Below, piece by piece: positions 15,855 through 24,282 of a stretch of 62,686 nucleotides of DNA; within the stretch, counting starts at the first letter, position 1; each line of letters opens with the position of its first letter. The notes under the pieces are model-generated. The model ran no database searches, had not been told where the DNA came from, and saw nothing but the letters and a program-made list of their open reading frames with translations. The DNA is taken from NCBI RefSeq assembly GCF_039839375.1, contig NZ_JBDOQU010000022.1:1-62686 (forward strand). Direction: 5' to 3'. Origin of the DNA: JBDOQU01 sp039839375. GTDB taxonomy: Bacteria; Pseudomonadota; Alphaproteobacteria; DSM-16000; Inquilinaceae. The translations under genes were made by a program, and so were the position numbers.

Positions 15855-16448
15855 TCAGCCGGGGACGCCGCCCAGCAGGAAGGGCGCGGCCGCCATCACC
15901 AGGATCATGCCCAGGAACAGCAGTGTCGCCAGCGTCAGGGCGAAATGTTTTGCCCGGTTCTGCTGGGGCACTCTCAGCACGATCGAGACGCCGCGATAGA
16001 GGATGATCATCGAATAGATCAGCCCGCCGAACGCCGCGGCGATGCCCAGCGCCGGGATCGGGGCCACCAGCTCCGCCACGAACATCGGCGTCAGCCCCAG
16101 CGCGACCAGCACATAGCTGCTGTTGAAGTCCGACGCGCCGCCGAACATGCCGGAGAAGACCATCACCACGGCGGCGAACAGGAAGATGGTCATGAGGTTG
16201 AGGACGACGCGCAGCAGGAACTGGATGACGACCAGATCCAGCCCCGGCCCGCCCTGAACGCCGCTGAAACCCAGGATCAGCAGCAGCACGACGCTGGAGA
16301 TCGCGGCGCAGCCGGCGACCACCGGCAGTGCATGCTCCCTGAGCGCGATCGTCCAGGGCGGCGCGGGATCGGCATGGGCCGCCAGCGTCGCCTCCGGCTC
16401 CTTGAACATTCCCTTTACCCGGCCGATGACGGCCGCCAGATCCACCAT
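15855..16448 (-). CDS. Yip1 family membrane protein
   Basis: A 197-residue integral membrane protein with five predicted transmembrane helices. The cytosolic N-terminus VDLAAVIGRVKGMFKEPEATL is typical of bacterial Yip1-domain proteins. Family members are membrane proteins of unknown function in bacteria and vesicle-traffic factors in eukaryotes. GGGGAAGAA precedes the ATG at 16448, which excludes the long upstream reading. It is divergent from the RNA methyltransferase gene with a 91-bp gap. Confidence 0.82.
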   Translation of the reverse strand: MVDLAAVIGRVKGMFKEPEATLAAHADPAPPWTIALREHALPVVAGCAAISSVVLLLILGFSGVQGGPGLDLVVIQFLLRVVLNLMTIFLFAAVVMVFSGMFGGASDFNSSYVLVALGLTPMFVAELVAPIPALGIAAAFGGLIYSMIILYRGVSIVLRVPQQNRAKHFALTLATLLFLGMILVMAAAPFLLGGVPG

Positions 16449-16539
16449 TCTTCTTCCCCGAGATGAGCGGACCAAAGGGGGTCCGGCCGTTGGCGAGGGA
16501 CCTTGCCCCCGCCGCAGCGGCGTGGCAAGTCTCCGCGCC

Positions 16540-17889
16540 ATGACGATGAAAGCGCGACGCCGGGGCGGATCCCGCGCCGACCGGGCGAGGAAACCTTCCG
16601 CCGGCAGCCGGCAGAGGGAGGCCGCGCTCTCCATCGAAAGCCTGGGCGCCCGCGGCGACGGCATCGGCGCGCTGGAGGGACGGAAGATCTTCGTCCCTTT
16701 CTCCGCGCCGGGCGACCGGGTACGGGTACGGGTACGGGTCCGGCTGGAGCCGGCGCGGGCCGACGGCGTACCGGCGCAGCTTCTGGAGCTGGTCTCCTCC
16801 GGTCCCCATCGGCAGGATGCGCCCTGCCTCCATTTCGGGGCCTGCGGCGGCTGCACGGTCCAGCATCTGGAGGACGAGTCCTACGCCGCCTGGAAGCGCG
16901 GCCTCGTCGTCTCCGCCCTTGCCCATCGGGGGCTGGATGAAACGCCGGTCGCGGCCTTGCGCCGCACCCCGCCGGCATCGCGCCGCCGCGCCGTCTTCAG
17001 CGCGAGGCGCGGCCGCAAGGGCGTCTTCCTGGGCTTCAACGAGCGCGGCTCCACCCGTCTGATCGATCTGGAGGCCTGCCACGTGCTGCGGCCGGAGATC
17101 ACGGCGCTGCTGCCCCGCCTGCGCGACGCGCTGGCGGCGGCCTTGCGGGAGGGAGAGCCGGCCGATATCGCCGTGGCGCTGCTGGATGACGGGCTGGACG
17201 TCACCATCCGCGCCGGCCGCGACCCCGACCTGGACGGAAGGCTGGATCTCGCCGCCTTTGCCGAGAGCTCCGATCTCGCCCGCCTGTCCTGGGCGGCCGG
17301 AAGCGGTGCGCCGGAGCCGATCGCCCATCGCCGTGACGGCATCGTGACGTTCGATGGCGTGCCCGTGATCGCGCCGCCCGGCGGCTTCCTCCAGGCCAGC
17401 CGGGAAGGGGAGGCGACGCTGCTGGATCTGGTGCGGGAGGCGACCGTCGAGGCCTCGTCCATCGTCGATCTTTTCTCAGGCATCGGCACCTTCGCCCTGC
17501 CGCTCGCCCGCCGCGCCATCGTCAGGGCCTTCGATTCCGATCCCGTCGCGATCGCGGCGCTGGACCGCGCGGCGCGCTTTTCCGACCGCACGGCCCGCAT
17601 CTCCGCTGCCGCCCGCGACCTTTTCCGCGACCCGCTGGAGCCGGCGGAATTCGGCGACGCCCAGGCGATCCTCTTCGACCCGCCCCGCGCCGGCGCGCGC
17701 GAGCAGGCCGCCCGGATCGCCGAAAGCGGGGTTCCGCTGATCGTCGGAATTTCCTGCAACCCCGCCAGCTTCGCCCGCGACGCCCGCACGCTGGCGGATG
17801 GCGGGTATCGGCTGGAGAAGGTGGTTCCGGTCGACCAGTTCGTCTGGTCGGCCCATGTCGAACTGGTCGGAATCTTCCGCCGCGATTGA
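16540..17889 (+). CDS. 23S rRNA/tRNA m5U methyltransferase (TrmA/RlmD family)
   Basis: A 449-residue SAM-dependent RNA methyltransferase. The N-terminal TRAM-like region (SIESLGARGDGIGALEGRKIFVPFSAPGD) precedes the 4Fe-4S cysteine cluster CLHFGACGGC. SAM is bound at DLFSGIGTFALPLA, and FDPPRAG is the base-flipping motif. The catalytic cysteine is Cys406 in GISCNPASFARD. The cluster favours RlmD (U1939 of 23S rRNA) over TrmA, but alphaproteobacterial paralogues differ. Residues 61-69 read RVRVRVRVR, encoded by a hexanucleotide run (GGTACG) at about 16718-16739 that could slip. ATG at 16540 or 16546 are both possible starts. Confidence 0.88.
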   Translation: MTMKARRRGGSRADRARKPSAGSRQREAALSIESLGARGDGIGALEGRKIFVPFSAPGDRVRVRVRVRLEPARADGVPAQLLELVSSGPHRQDAPCLHFGACGGCTVQHLEDESYAAWKRGLVVSALAHRGLDETPVAALRRTPPASRRRAVFSARRGRKGVFLGFNERGSTRLIDLEACHVLRPEITALLPRLRDALAAALREGEPADIAVALLDDGLDVTIRAGRDPDLDGRLDLAAFAESSDLARLSWAAGSGAPEPIAHRRDGIVTFDGVPVIAPPGGFLQASREGEATLLDLVREATVEASSIVDLFSGIGTFALPLARRAIVRAFDSDPVAIAALDRAARFSDRTARISAAARDLFRDPLEPAEFGDAQAILFDPPRAGAREQAARIAESGVPLIVGISCNPASFARDARTLADGGYRLEKVVPVDQFVWSAHVELVGIFRRD

Positions 17890-18009
17890 CCCGAGCGCCG
17901 TTGGACCGCTTGCGGAACAATCCCACCGCTCCGCCGTTGGGAAATCAGGCGTCGCAGCGACATCCGGAATGGCCGCGGGCGGACTCATGGTCGACCGGTT
18001 CCGATGGCT

Positions 18010-18026
18010 CGTACGGTTATCGTACG
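18010..18026. promoter_or_regulatory. Inverted repeat before the glucose dehydrogenase gene
   Basis: CGTACG-GTTAT-CGTACG is a perfect 6-bp inverted repeat (each arm is itself a palindrome) ending 18 bases before the dehydrogenase start codon. It could be an operator or a small leader hairpin next to the ribosome binding site (AAGGTGG, 18034-18040). Confidence 0.3.
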
Positions 18027-18044
18027 TCTGCTGAAGGTGGCGAT

Positions 18045-20570
18045 ATGTACAGGATTGCTCTCTCCATTATTGTATTTCTCATCGGATTGCTGCTGGGCGC
18101 TGGCGGCGTCTGGTTGGCGACGCTTGGTGGGTCCTGGTTCTACATCGCCCTCGGTGTGGCGCTTGTCGTTTCCGCCATTCTGCTGACGGTGCGCCGGCCG
18201 GCCGGTCTGGCGCTCTATGGCGCGACCATGATCGTGACGCTGGCATGGGCCGTGTGGGAGTCGGGTTTCGATTGGTGGGCGCTGTCGGCGCGCGGCAGCC
18301 TGCTGCTGGTGATCGGCGTCCTTCTGTTGATGCCGCCGATGGTCAGGGCGATGCGCAAGCCACCGGAACCGAAGGCCGGCTATGGCGTCAACGCCGGCGT
18401 TCTCGCCGCCTCTCTGGCGATCTGCGCGGCCGTGGGCGTCTACGCCATGTTCCAGAACCCGAACGAAATCGTCGGCGCGTTCGAGGACGAACGCATGGCA
18501 GCGACCGAAGATCTGGAAACCGGCGTTCCCGACGGCGAATGGGCAGCCTATGGGCGCACGTCGGCGGGCAGGCGCTATTCCCCGCTGACGGAGATCACGC
18601 CGGAGAACGTCGCTGGCCTGGGGGTGGCCTGGACCTATCACACGGGCGATGTGCGCGGCCCCGACGATCCGGTGGAGACGACCTACGAAGTCACCCCTTT
18701 GATGGTCGACGACAGATTGTACATCTGCACGCCCCACAGCATCGTGATCGCCCTCGACCCGATCACGGGCGAGGAGATATGGCGCTTCGACCCGCTGCTG
18801 AAACAACCGCCGACCACGACGACCCAGCACATGACCTGTCGTGGCGTCACCTATTTCGACGGGAGCGACGCGACGGTCGAAGAAGAGCCCTCACCGGCGG
18901 CCACGGCCGTCGACCGGGTCGAGTTGAGCGCCGCCGAGGTCACCACGGAGGCGGCCGGCGAGCCGCAGAACGTCGTGACCGAACAGGCGACGATCGACGA
19001 GCCGAATCCCGACATCGATCGCGAGCCGCCGGGCGAGGCCGGCGCCGGCGGGCCGGAATGCGTCCGCCGGGTCTTCGTGTCGACCTCCGACGGGCGGCTG
19101 ATCTCGCTCAGCGCCGAAACCGGCGAAATCTGCCCCGGCTTCGGCGGCGAGGACGGCACGGTGAACCTCTGGGCCAACATGCCAAACGTCACCCCCGGCT
19201 CGGTCTATTCGACCTCGCCGGCGGTCGCGACAGACCGGCTGATCATTATCGGCGGGGCGGTGAACGACAATGCGTCCGTCACCTCGCCATCGGGCGTGAT
19301 CCGCGCCTATGACGCGTTCACCGGCGAGCTGGTGTGGAATTTCGACAGCAAGAATCCGCAGGCCACGGAACCGATCGCCAATGGCGAGACCTATTCCGAA
19401 AACGCGCCCAACTCGTGGAGCGTGTCGAGCTACGATCCGGACCTCGGGCTCGTCTACCTGCCCATGGGCAATGAATCGCCCGACCAGTATGGCGGCGACC
19501 GCGGGCCTGACGTTGAAAGGTTTTCTTCGTCGATTCTCGCCCTCGACGCCGATACCGGGGAGGTCGCATGGGGTTATCAGATGGCCCATCACGACATCTG
19601 GGATTACGACGCTCCCGCGCAGCCGAGCCTCATCGATCTGACCATCGACGGCCAGACCGTTCCGGCTCTGGTCGCGGCGACCAAGCAGGGCGAAATCTTC
19701 GTGCTCAACCGGGAGACCGGGGAGCCGGCCCTGCCGGTCGAGGGGGTCCCGGTCCCGCAGGAAGGCGCTGTGGAAGGCGAAACGACGGCGCCGACCCAGC
19801 CGGTCTCGACCATATCCTTCAATCCGGAGCCGCTCACCGGAGCGGACATGTGGGGAGCGACCCCGCTCGACCAGCTTGCATGCCGGATCGCGTTCCACCA
19901 GCACAATTATCGCGGCCGCTATACGCCGCCCTCGACCAATGGAACGATCGTCTATCCGGGCAATTTCGGCACGTTCAACTGGGGCGCGGTGGCCGTCGAT
20001 CCCAATCGGGACGTGATGTTCGCCATGCCGGTCTATCTGGCCTTCACGGTCAAGCTGGTTCCGCGCGAGGATCCGCTGACGCGGGTCGTTACCGAAGCAG
20101 GCGACCCGGTCTTCAACGAGAATTTCGGCGCTCCGTACGCGGTCGAGATCGGCGCGTTCATGTCCCGAATCGGATTGCCCTGTCAGGGACCGCCATGGGG
20201 CTACATCGCGGGCGTAGATCTCAGGACCGGCGAAACCGTCTACAAGCACGTCAACGGAACCGTGCGCGACCTGTCGCCCGTACCGCTGCCGTTCGAGATG
20301 GGCGTTCCGGGCATCGGCGGGCCCATCGTCACCGGGGGCGGCGTCGCGTTCCTCAGCGGAACCCTCGACTACTACGTACGCGGCTACGATCTGCAGACGG
20401 GCGAGGAGATATGGCGCGCCCGGCTTCCCGCCGGCGGGCAGGCCACGCCTTCGACCTATCTTGGGGCGGATGGTCGTCAATACCTGGTCGTCGTCGCCGG
20501 TGGCCATGGCTCCACCGGAACGGCGGCCGGCGACGCCATAATCGCCTATGCGCTGCCCTCAGGTTCATAG
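18045..20570 (+). CDS. gcd: Membrane-bound PQQ-dependent glucose dehydrogenase (Gcd family)
   Basis: An 841-residue quinoprotein. Five N-terminal transmembrane helices (about 1-145) are followed by a periplasmic eight-bladed PQQ propeller (YGRTSAGRRYSPLTEITPENVAGLGVAWTYHTGD; HMTCRGVTYFDG; GNPQ-type substrate loops; GGVAFLSGTLDYYVRGYDLQTGEEIWRARLPAGGQATPSTY). It oxidises aldoses in the periplasm and passes electrons to ubiquinone. E. coli Gcd is about 796 residues; the excess lies in an acidic, low-complexity insert (about 273-335, EEEPSPAATAVDR...) and a smaller one near residue 570. Ribosome binding site AAGGTGG sets the ATG at 18045. No pqq biosynthesis gene is in the window. Confidence 0.93.
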   Translation: MYRIALSIIVFLIGLLLGAGGVWLATLGGSWFYIALGVALVVSAILLTVRRPAGLALYGATMIVTLAWAVWESGFDWWALSARGSLLLVIGVLLLMPPMVRAMRKPPEPKAGYGVNAGVLAASLAICAAVGVYAMFQNPNEIVGAFEDERMAATEDLETGVPDGEWAAYGRTSAGRRYSPLTEITPENVAGLGVAWTYHTGDVRGPDDPVETTYEVTPLMVDDRLYICTPHSIVIALDPITGEEIWRFDPLLKQPPTTTTQHMTCRGVTYFDGSDATVEEEPSPAATAVDRVELSAAEVTTEAAGEPQNVVTEQATIDEPNPDIDREPPGEAGAGGPECVRRVFVSTSDGRLISLSAETGEICPGFGGEDGTVNLWANMPNVTPGSVYSTSPAVATDRLIIIGGAVNDNASVTSPSGVIRAYDAFTGELVWNFDSKNPQATEPIANGETYSENAPNSWSVSSYDPDLGLVYLPMGNESPDQYGGDRGPDVERFSSSILALDADTGEVAWGYQMAHHDIWDYDAPAQPSLIDLTIDGQTVPALVAATKQGEIFVLNRETGEPALPVEGVPVPQEGAVEGETTAPTQPVSTISFNPEPLTGADMWGATPLDQLACRIAFHQHNYRGRYTPPSTNGTIVYPGNFGTFNWGAVAVDPNRDVMFAMPVYLAFTVKLVPREDPLTRVVTEAGDPVFNENFGAPYAVEIGAFMSRIGLPCQGPPWGYIAGVDLRTGETVYKHVNGTVRDLSPVPLPFEMGVPGIGGPIVTGGGVAFLSGTLDYYVRGYDLQTGEEIWRARLPAGGQATPSTYLGADGRQYLVVVAGGHGSTGTAAGDAIIAYALPSGS

Positions 20571-20610
20571 GCGGCTCGCCGTTCTCCGCGTTTCTCAGAG
20601 AGGGATTGCA

Positions 20611-21294
20611 ATGAAGCTCTATACGGCCCGGCTGAGCCTGTTCGCCCGGAAGATCGAGATCGCGCTGGGTGAGAAGGGGCTGGCGTTCGAGCGGGTGGTT
20701 GTCCCGTTCACCCAGGAGAAGGGCTATAGCCCCAAGCATCCCGACGTGCTGGCGGCCAACCCCAAGGGGCAGGTGCCGGTGCTGGTCGACGGCGACCTCA
20801 CCCTCTACGATTCGACAATCATCCTGGAATATCTGGAGGATGCCTGGCCGACGCCCGCGCTCTACCCCACCGCGCCGAAGGAGCGGGCCTTGTGCCGCCT
20901 TCAGGAGCTGTTCGCGGACGAGGTGCTGCTGGCGCCGGTGCGCGAACTGATGCACCGCAACGGTCCGCGCACCGCCGACCCCGACCGCCGCGCGGCGGAG
21001 GATTCAGCGGCGATCCAGGCCGAAGGAAAGATCGCCGAACTGTTCGCCGGCCTGGACCGCAGGCTGGAAGGCCGTGAATTCTTCCTCGACAGCTTTTCGG
21101 CGGCCGACATCGCCACCTTCATGACGATTCTCTATTCCGAACGGCTGGCCGGTCCGCCGCTCTCGGACCATCCCGCTATCGCCGCCTGGTACGGCCGCGT
21201 CGGCCGCCGGCCGGTAATCTCCCAGATCGTCGCGGAGATCGCGGAGGCGGACAGGGAACTTTCGGTGCCGGTCGAAAGGAAAGTGTCGGCCTAA
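20611..21294 (+). CDS. Glutathione S-transferase family protein
   Basis: A 227-residue cytosolic protein. The N-terminal thioredoxin-like domain (1-80) has KLYTARLSLFARKIEIALGEKGL and the glutathione-binding PKGQVPVLVDGDLTLYDSTIILEYLEDAWP. The helical C-terminal domain contains FSAADIATFMTILYSERL. The Ser of the N-terminal SLFARK stretch may be the active hydroxyl. A ribosome binding site (AGAGAGGG) precedes the ATG at 20611. It starts 40 bp after gcd and may be co-transcribed. Its end touches the convergent recX gene. The substrate is unknown. Confidence 0.9.
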   Translation: MKLYTARLSLFARKIEIALGEKGLAFERVVVPFTQEKGYSPKHPDVLAANPKGQVPVLVDGDLTLYDSTIILEYLEDAWPTPALYPTAPKERALCRLQELFADEVLLAPVRELMHRNGPRTADPDRRAAEDSAAIQAEGKIAELFAGLDRRLEGREFFLDSFSAADIATFMTILYSERLAGPPLSDHPAIAAWYGRVGRRPVISQIVAEIAEADRELSVPVERKVSA

Positions 21295-21920
21295 CCGGAG
21301 AGCGTCAGAAGGTCATCGGCGCTTTCCGCGTCGATGACCTCGCGGGCGACCTGGTAGGGGAAGCCGGCGCGGGCCATGGCGGCCATGTCCTTGTTGCGGA
21401 AGGCGGCGCGGGCGTAGGGCGGCCGGAAGGGGCCGAGGCGGCGGCGTTTCGCCAGCGCGACGGCCGCCACCCGCGTCGGATCGCCGACATCTTCGGCAAG
21501 CTCTGCAAGCGCGCGGTCGACATCCTCGCCCGTCACGCCCTTGCGCGCCAGCTTGGCGCGGATGAGGCGCGGGCTGTCGCCCCGGCGGTTGAGCGAGCGG
21601 GTGCGTCCGGCGGCGTAGACGGCATCGTCCAGCAGCCCGACCTCCCGGTACCGCTCGATCAGCCCGTCGACCAGCCGCGCCCCTTCCTCCGCATTCGTTC
21701 CATGGGCGCGGGCGGAGCGGTCGACCTTGCCCATCAGCACCCGCCGTAAATTGGCGGCGGAGGTCGCGTAGCGCTGGAGATAGTATAGGGCGGCGTTCTG
21801 CAGATACCGCGCGGTCGCCTTTCGCGGCCCCGACGCGCGCGCTCCGGGTTTGCGCGGTCGCTGCCCGCCGTCTATTGTCCCGCCGCTTCCCCGATCCAGA
21901 TCAGGCCCATGATCAGCCAT
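21291..21920 (-). CDS. recX: Regulatory protein RecX
   Basis: A 209-residue helical protein of the RecX family, which inhibits or remodels RecA filaments. The three-helix repeats are visible: ATARYLQNAALYYLQRYATSAANLRRVLMGKV, LVDGLIERYREVGLLDDAVYAAGRTRSLNRRGDSPRLIRAKLARKGV, and ARAAFRNKDMAAMARAGFPYQVAREVIDAES. The first 35 residues are poorly conserved. The only ATG in range (21920) overlaps the start of the divergent permease gene by 12 bp, so the two starts compete unless the permease begins at 21939. recA is not in the window. Confidence 0.88.
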   Translation of the reverse strand: MADHGPDLDRGSGGTIDGGQRPRKPGARASGPRKATARYLQNAALYYLQRYATSAANLRRVLMGKVDRSARAHGTNAEEGARLVDGLIERYREVGLLDDAVYAAGRTRSLNRRGDSPRLIRAKLARKGVTGEDVDRALAELAEDVGDPTRVAAVALAKRRRLGPFRPPYARAAFRNKDMAAMARAGFPYQVAREVIDAESADDLLTLSG

Positions 21921-22712
21921 CCCGCTCCCCGTCCCCGTATGCTCGGCCCCGTCAACTGGGTGGGCTTGAAGACCCTCTATCAGAAGGAAGTCTTCCGGTT
22001 CCTCAAGGTCTATACCCAGACGATCGCCGCGCCGGTCATCACCACCCTTCTGTTCTACACGATCTTCGCCCTGGCGCTGGGCGGCATCGTCCGGATGGCC
22101 GGCGACGTGCCGTTCCTTGAGTTCCTGGCGCCGGGCCTGATCATGATGTCGATGGTCCAGAACGCCTTCGCCAACACATCCTCCTCGGTCATGATCTCGA
22201 AGGTCCAGGGCAACATCGTCGACGTGCTGATGCCGCCGCTCGCGGGATGGGAGCTGGCGCTGGCCTATGTCGGCGGCGGCGTGACGCGCGGCATCCTGGT
22301 CGGCGTCGTGACCTATATCGCCATCCGGATCTTCGTGCCGGTCGGGCTGCACAGCCCCTTCTTCATCCTCTATCACGGCATCGCCGCCGCCATGCTGCTG
22401 TCGCTGCTGGGCATCATCGGCGGCATATGGAGCGAGAAGTTCGACCATATCGCCGCCGTAACGAACTTCGTGGTGACGCCGCTGGCCTTCCTGTCGGGCA
22501 CCTTCTACACGATCGACCGCCTGCCTGAGAGCTGGCAGATCGTGGCCCATCTGAACCCGTTCTTCTACATGATCGACGGCTTCCGCTACGGCTTCATCGG
22601 GCAGAGCGACGGGACGCTGGCGGTCGGCCTTATCGTCATGGCGGCGGCCAACATCGCCCTGTGGGCGCTGGTCCTGCGCATGCTGGCCACGGGATACAAG
22701 TTGAAGGCATGA
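21909..22712 (+). CDS. ABC-2 type transporter permease
   Basis: A 267-residue membrane protein with six predicted transmembrane segments. The LYQKEVFRFLKVYTQTIAAPVITTLLFYTIFALALG start and the central GIIGGIWSEKFDHIAAVTNFVVTPLAFLSGTFYTIDRLPE are typical of NodJ/YadH-like exporters. It is paired with a second permease by an ATGA overlap. No ATP-binding gene is adjacent. An ATG at 21939 is an alternative start that would remove the overlap with recX. The cargo is unknown. Confidence 0.9.
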   Translation: MISHPAPRPRMLGPVNWVGLKTLYQKEVFRFLKVYTQTIAAPVITTLLFYTIFALALGGIVRMAGDVPFLEFLAPGLIMMSMVQNAFANTSSSVMISKVQGNIVDVLMPPLAGWELALAYVGGGVTRGILVGVVTYIAIRIFVPVGLHSPFFILYHGIAAAMLLSLLGIIGGIWSEKFDHIAAVTNFVVTPLAFLSGTFYTIDRLPESWQIVAHLNPFFYMIDGFRYGFIGQSDGTLAVGLIVMAAANIALWALVLRMLATGYKLKA

Positions 22713-23515
22713 CACCGGTCGCGGCGCCTCGCCCGCCGAGGCGTCTCGGCCGCGTCCATTGGGGCGGACTCGCCACGCTCTACCGGCGGGAGATGCGCCG
22801 CTTCTTCAAGGAATGGCTGGAGACGATCGCCGCGTCGGGCTTCGCGACCGTGATGTATCTGGCCGTCTTCGCCTTCGCGCTGGGGCCGGACCGGGAGACG
22901 CCGGAGGGCGCGGCCGTCATGGCCTTCATCCTGCCGGGGCTGGTGCTGTTCTCCATCCTGACGCGCGCGGGGGAGACGACGGTCTCCAGCATCGTCTACG
23001 ACAAGATGGAAGGGATCATCAGCGACATACTGACCGCCCCCCTGACGCCGGGGGAGATCGCCGCGGCCTATGCCTTGGCGGGCGCCAGCGCCGGCCTGGT
23101 CACCGGGCTGCCGGTGGTGCTGGCGGCGCTTCTCTTCTTCGACCTGACGATCCTGAACCCGCCCCTCTTCCTCCTCTTCGCCGTCGGCGGGGCGCTGATG
23201 CTGTCGCTGATCGGCATCATGGCCGGGATCTGGGCGATGAAATGGGACCATGTCTCGGCCTTCTTCGGCTTCTTCTTCATCCCGCTGACCTTCCTTTCCG
23301 GCCTGTTCGCGCCGATCGAGGCGCTGCCGGGGCCGCTGACGCTGATCGTCCAGGCCAACCCGGCCTTCTATGTGATCGACGGCTTCCGGGCGGCGACGCT
23401 GGGCATCCATTCGGTGCCGGTCGGCCGGTCGGTCGCGGTCATGCTGGTCCTCATCGTCGCGCTCTGGGCCGGCTGCGGCGCGATCCTCCGGTCGGGCTGG
23501 CGGCTGAAAAGCTGA
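22709..23515 (+). CDS. ABC-2 type transporter permease (paralogue)
   Basis: A 268-residue paralogue of the preceding protein with the same layout (LYRREMRRFFKEWLETIAASGFATVMYLAVFAFALG; GIMAGIWAMKWDHVSAFFGFFFIPLTFLSGLFAPIEALPG; NPAFYVIDGFRAATLGI). It starts in the preceding stop codon (ATGA), so the pair is translationally coupled and may form a heterodimeric membrane channel. The ATPase must be encoded elsewhere. The leuD gene follows after 121 bp. Confidence 0.9.
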   Translation: MTPVAAPRPPRRLGRVHWGGLATLYRREMRRFFKEWLETIAASGFATVMYLAVFAFALGPDRETPEGAAVMAFILPGLVLFSILTRAGETTVSSIVYDKMEGIISDILTAPLTPGEIAAAYALAGASAGLVTGLPVVLAALLFFDLTILNPPLFLLFAVGGALMLSLIGIMAGIWAMKWDHVSAFFGFFFIPLTFLSGLFAPIEALPGPLTLIVQANPAFYVIDGFRAATLGIHSVPVGRSVAVMLVLIVALWAGCGAILRSGWRLKS

Positions 23516-23636
23516 TTGCCCCCGTCGCTCGGCAATTGCGCCGCGCCGGCGGGGACAATTACGCCCTTAAGGTTCAGCCGCCATTGTGGCACAAACAGGC
23601 GTCCTTCCCAGCGCCCGAACCAGGAGCGTCCTGCCG

Positions 23637-24245
23637 ATGCAACCCTTCACCACGCTGACCGGCGTCGCAGCGCCGCTGCCGATGAGCAATGTCGATACCG
23701 ACATGATCATCCCCAAGCAGTTCCTGAAGACGATCAAGCGGACGGGGCTGAAGGAGGGGCTGTTCTACGAGCTTCGGACCGACAATGAGGGCCGCAAGGT
23801 CGATTTCGTGCTGGACGAGCCGGCCTACCAGAAGGCGCAGATCCTGGTGGCGGGGGAGAATTTCGGCTGCGGCTCGTCCCGCGAGCACGCGCCATGGGCG
23901 CTGCTGGATTTCGGCATCCGCTGCGTCATCGCGCCGTCCTTCGCCGACATCTTCTACAATAACTGCTTCAAGAACGGCATCCTGCCGATCGTGCTGCCGC
24001 AGGAGCAGGTGGACCTGCTGATGGACGATGCCGAGCGCGGCGCCAACGCGATCGTCTCCATCGACCTGGAGAAGCAGGAGATCACCGGCCCCGACGGCGG
24101 CAAGATCACCTTCGAAGTCGATCCGTTCCGCAAGCACTGCCTGCTGAACGGGCTGGACGATATCGGGCTGACGCTGGGCCATGCCGGCGACATCGATTCC
24201 TATGAGACGAAGCTGAAGCAGGATCGGCCCTGGCTGATCGGCTGA
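23637..24245 (+). CDS. leuD: 3-isopropylmalate dehydratase small subunit
   Basis: A 202-residue subunit of isopropylmalate isomerase (2-isopropylmalate to 3-isopropylmalate, leucine pathway). Signature segments are SNVDTDMIIPKQFLKTIKRTGL, GENFGCGSSREHAPWALLDFGIRCVIAPSFADIFYNNCFKNGILPI and the C-terminal DPFRKHCLLNGLDDIGLTL. Length is standard. An AGGAG element sits 11 bases before the ATG at 23637. The large subunit leuC is not in this window. leuB follows after 37 bp, so the two are one operon. Confidence 0.97.
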   Translation: MQPFTTLTGVAAPLPMSNVDTDMIIPKQFLKTIKRTGLKEGLFYELRTDNEGRKVDFVLDEPAYQKAQILVAGENFGCGSSREHAPWALLDFGIRCVIAPSFADIFYNNCFKNGILPIVLPQEQVDLLMDDAERGANAIVSIDLEKQEITGPDGGKITFEVDPFRKHCLLNGLDDIGLTLGHAGDIDSYETKLKQDRPWLIG

Positions 24246-24282
24246 CCACCATTCTCCCTACCCGACAGGAAAGAGCTTTCCG

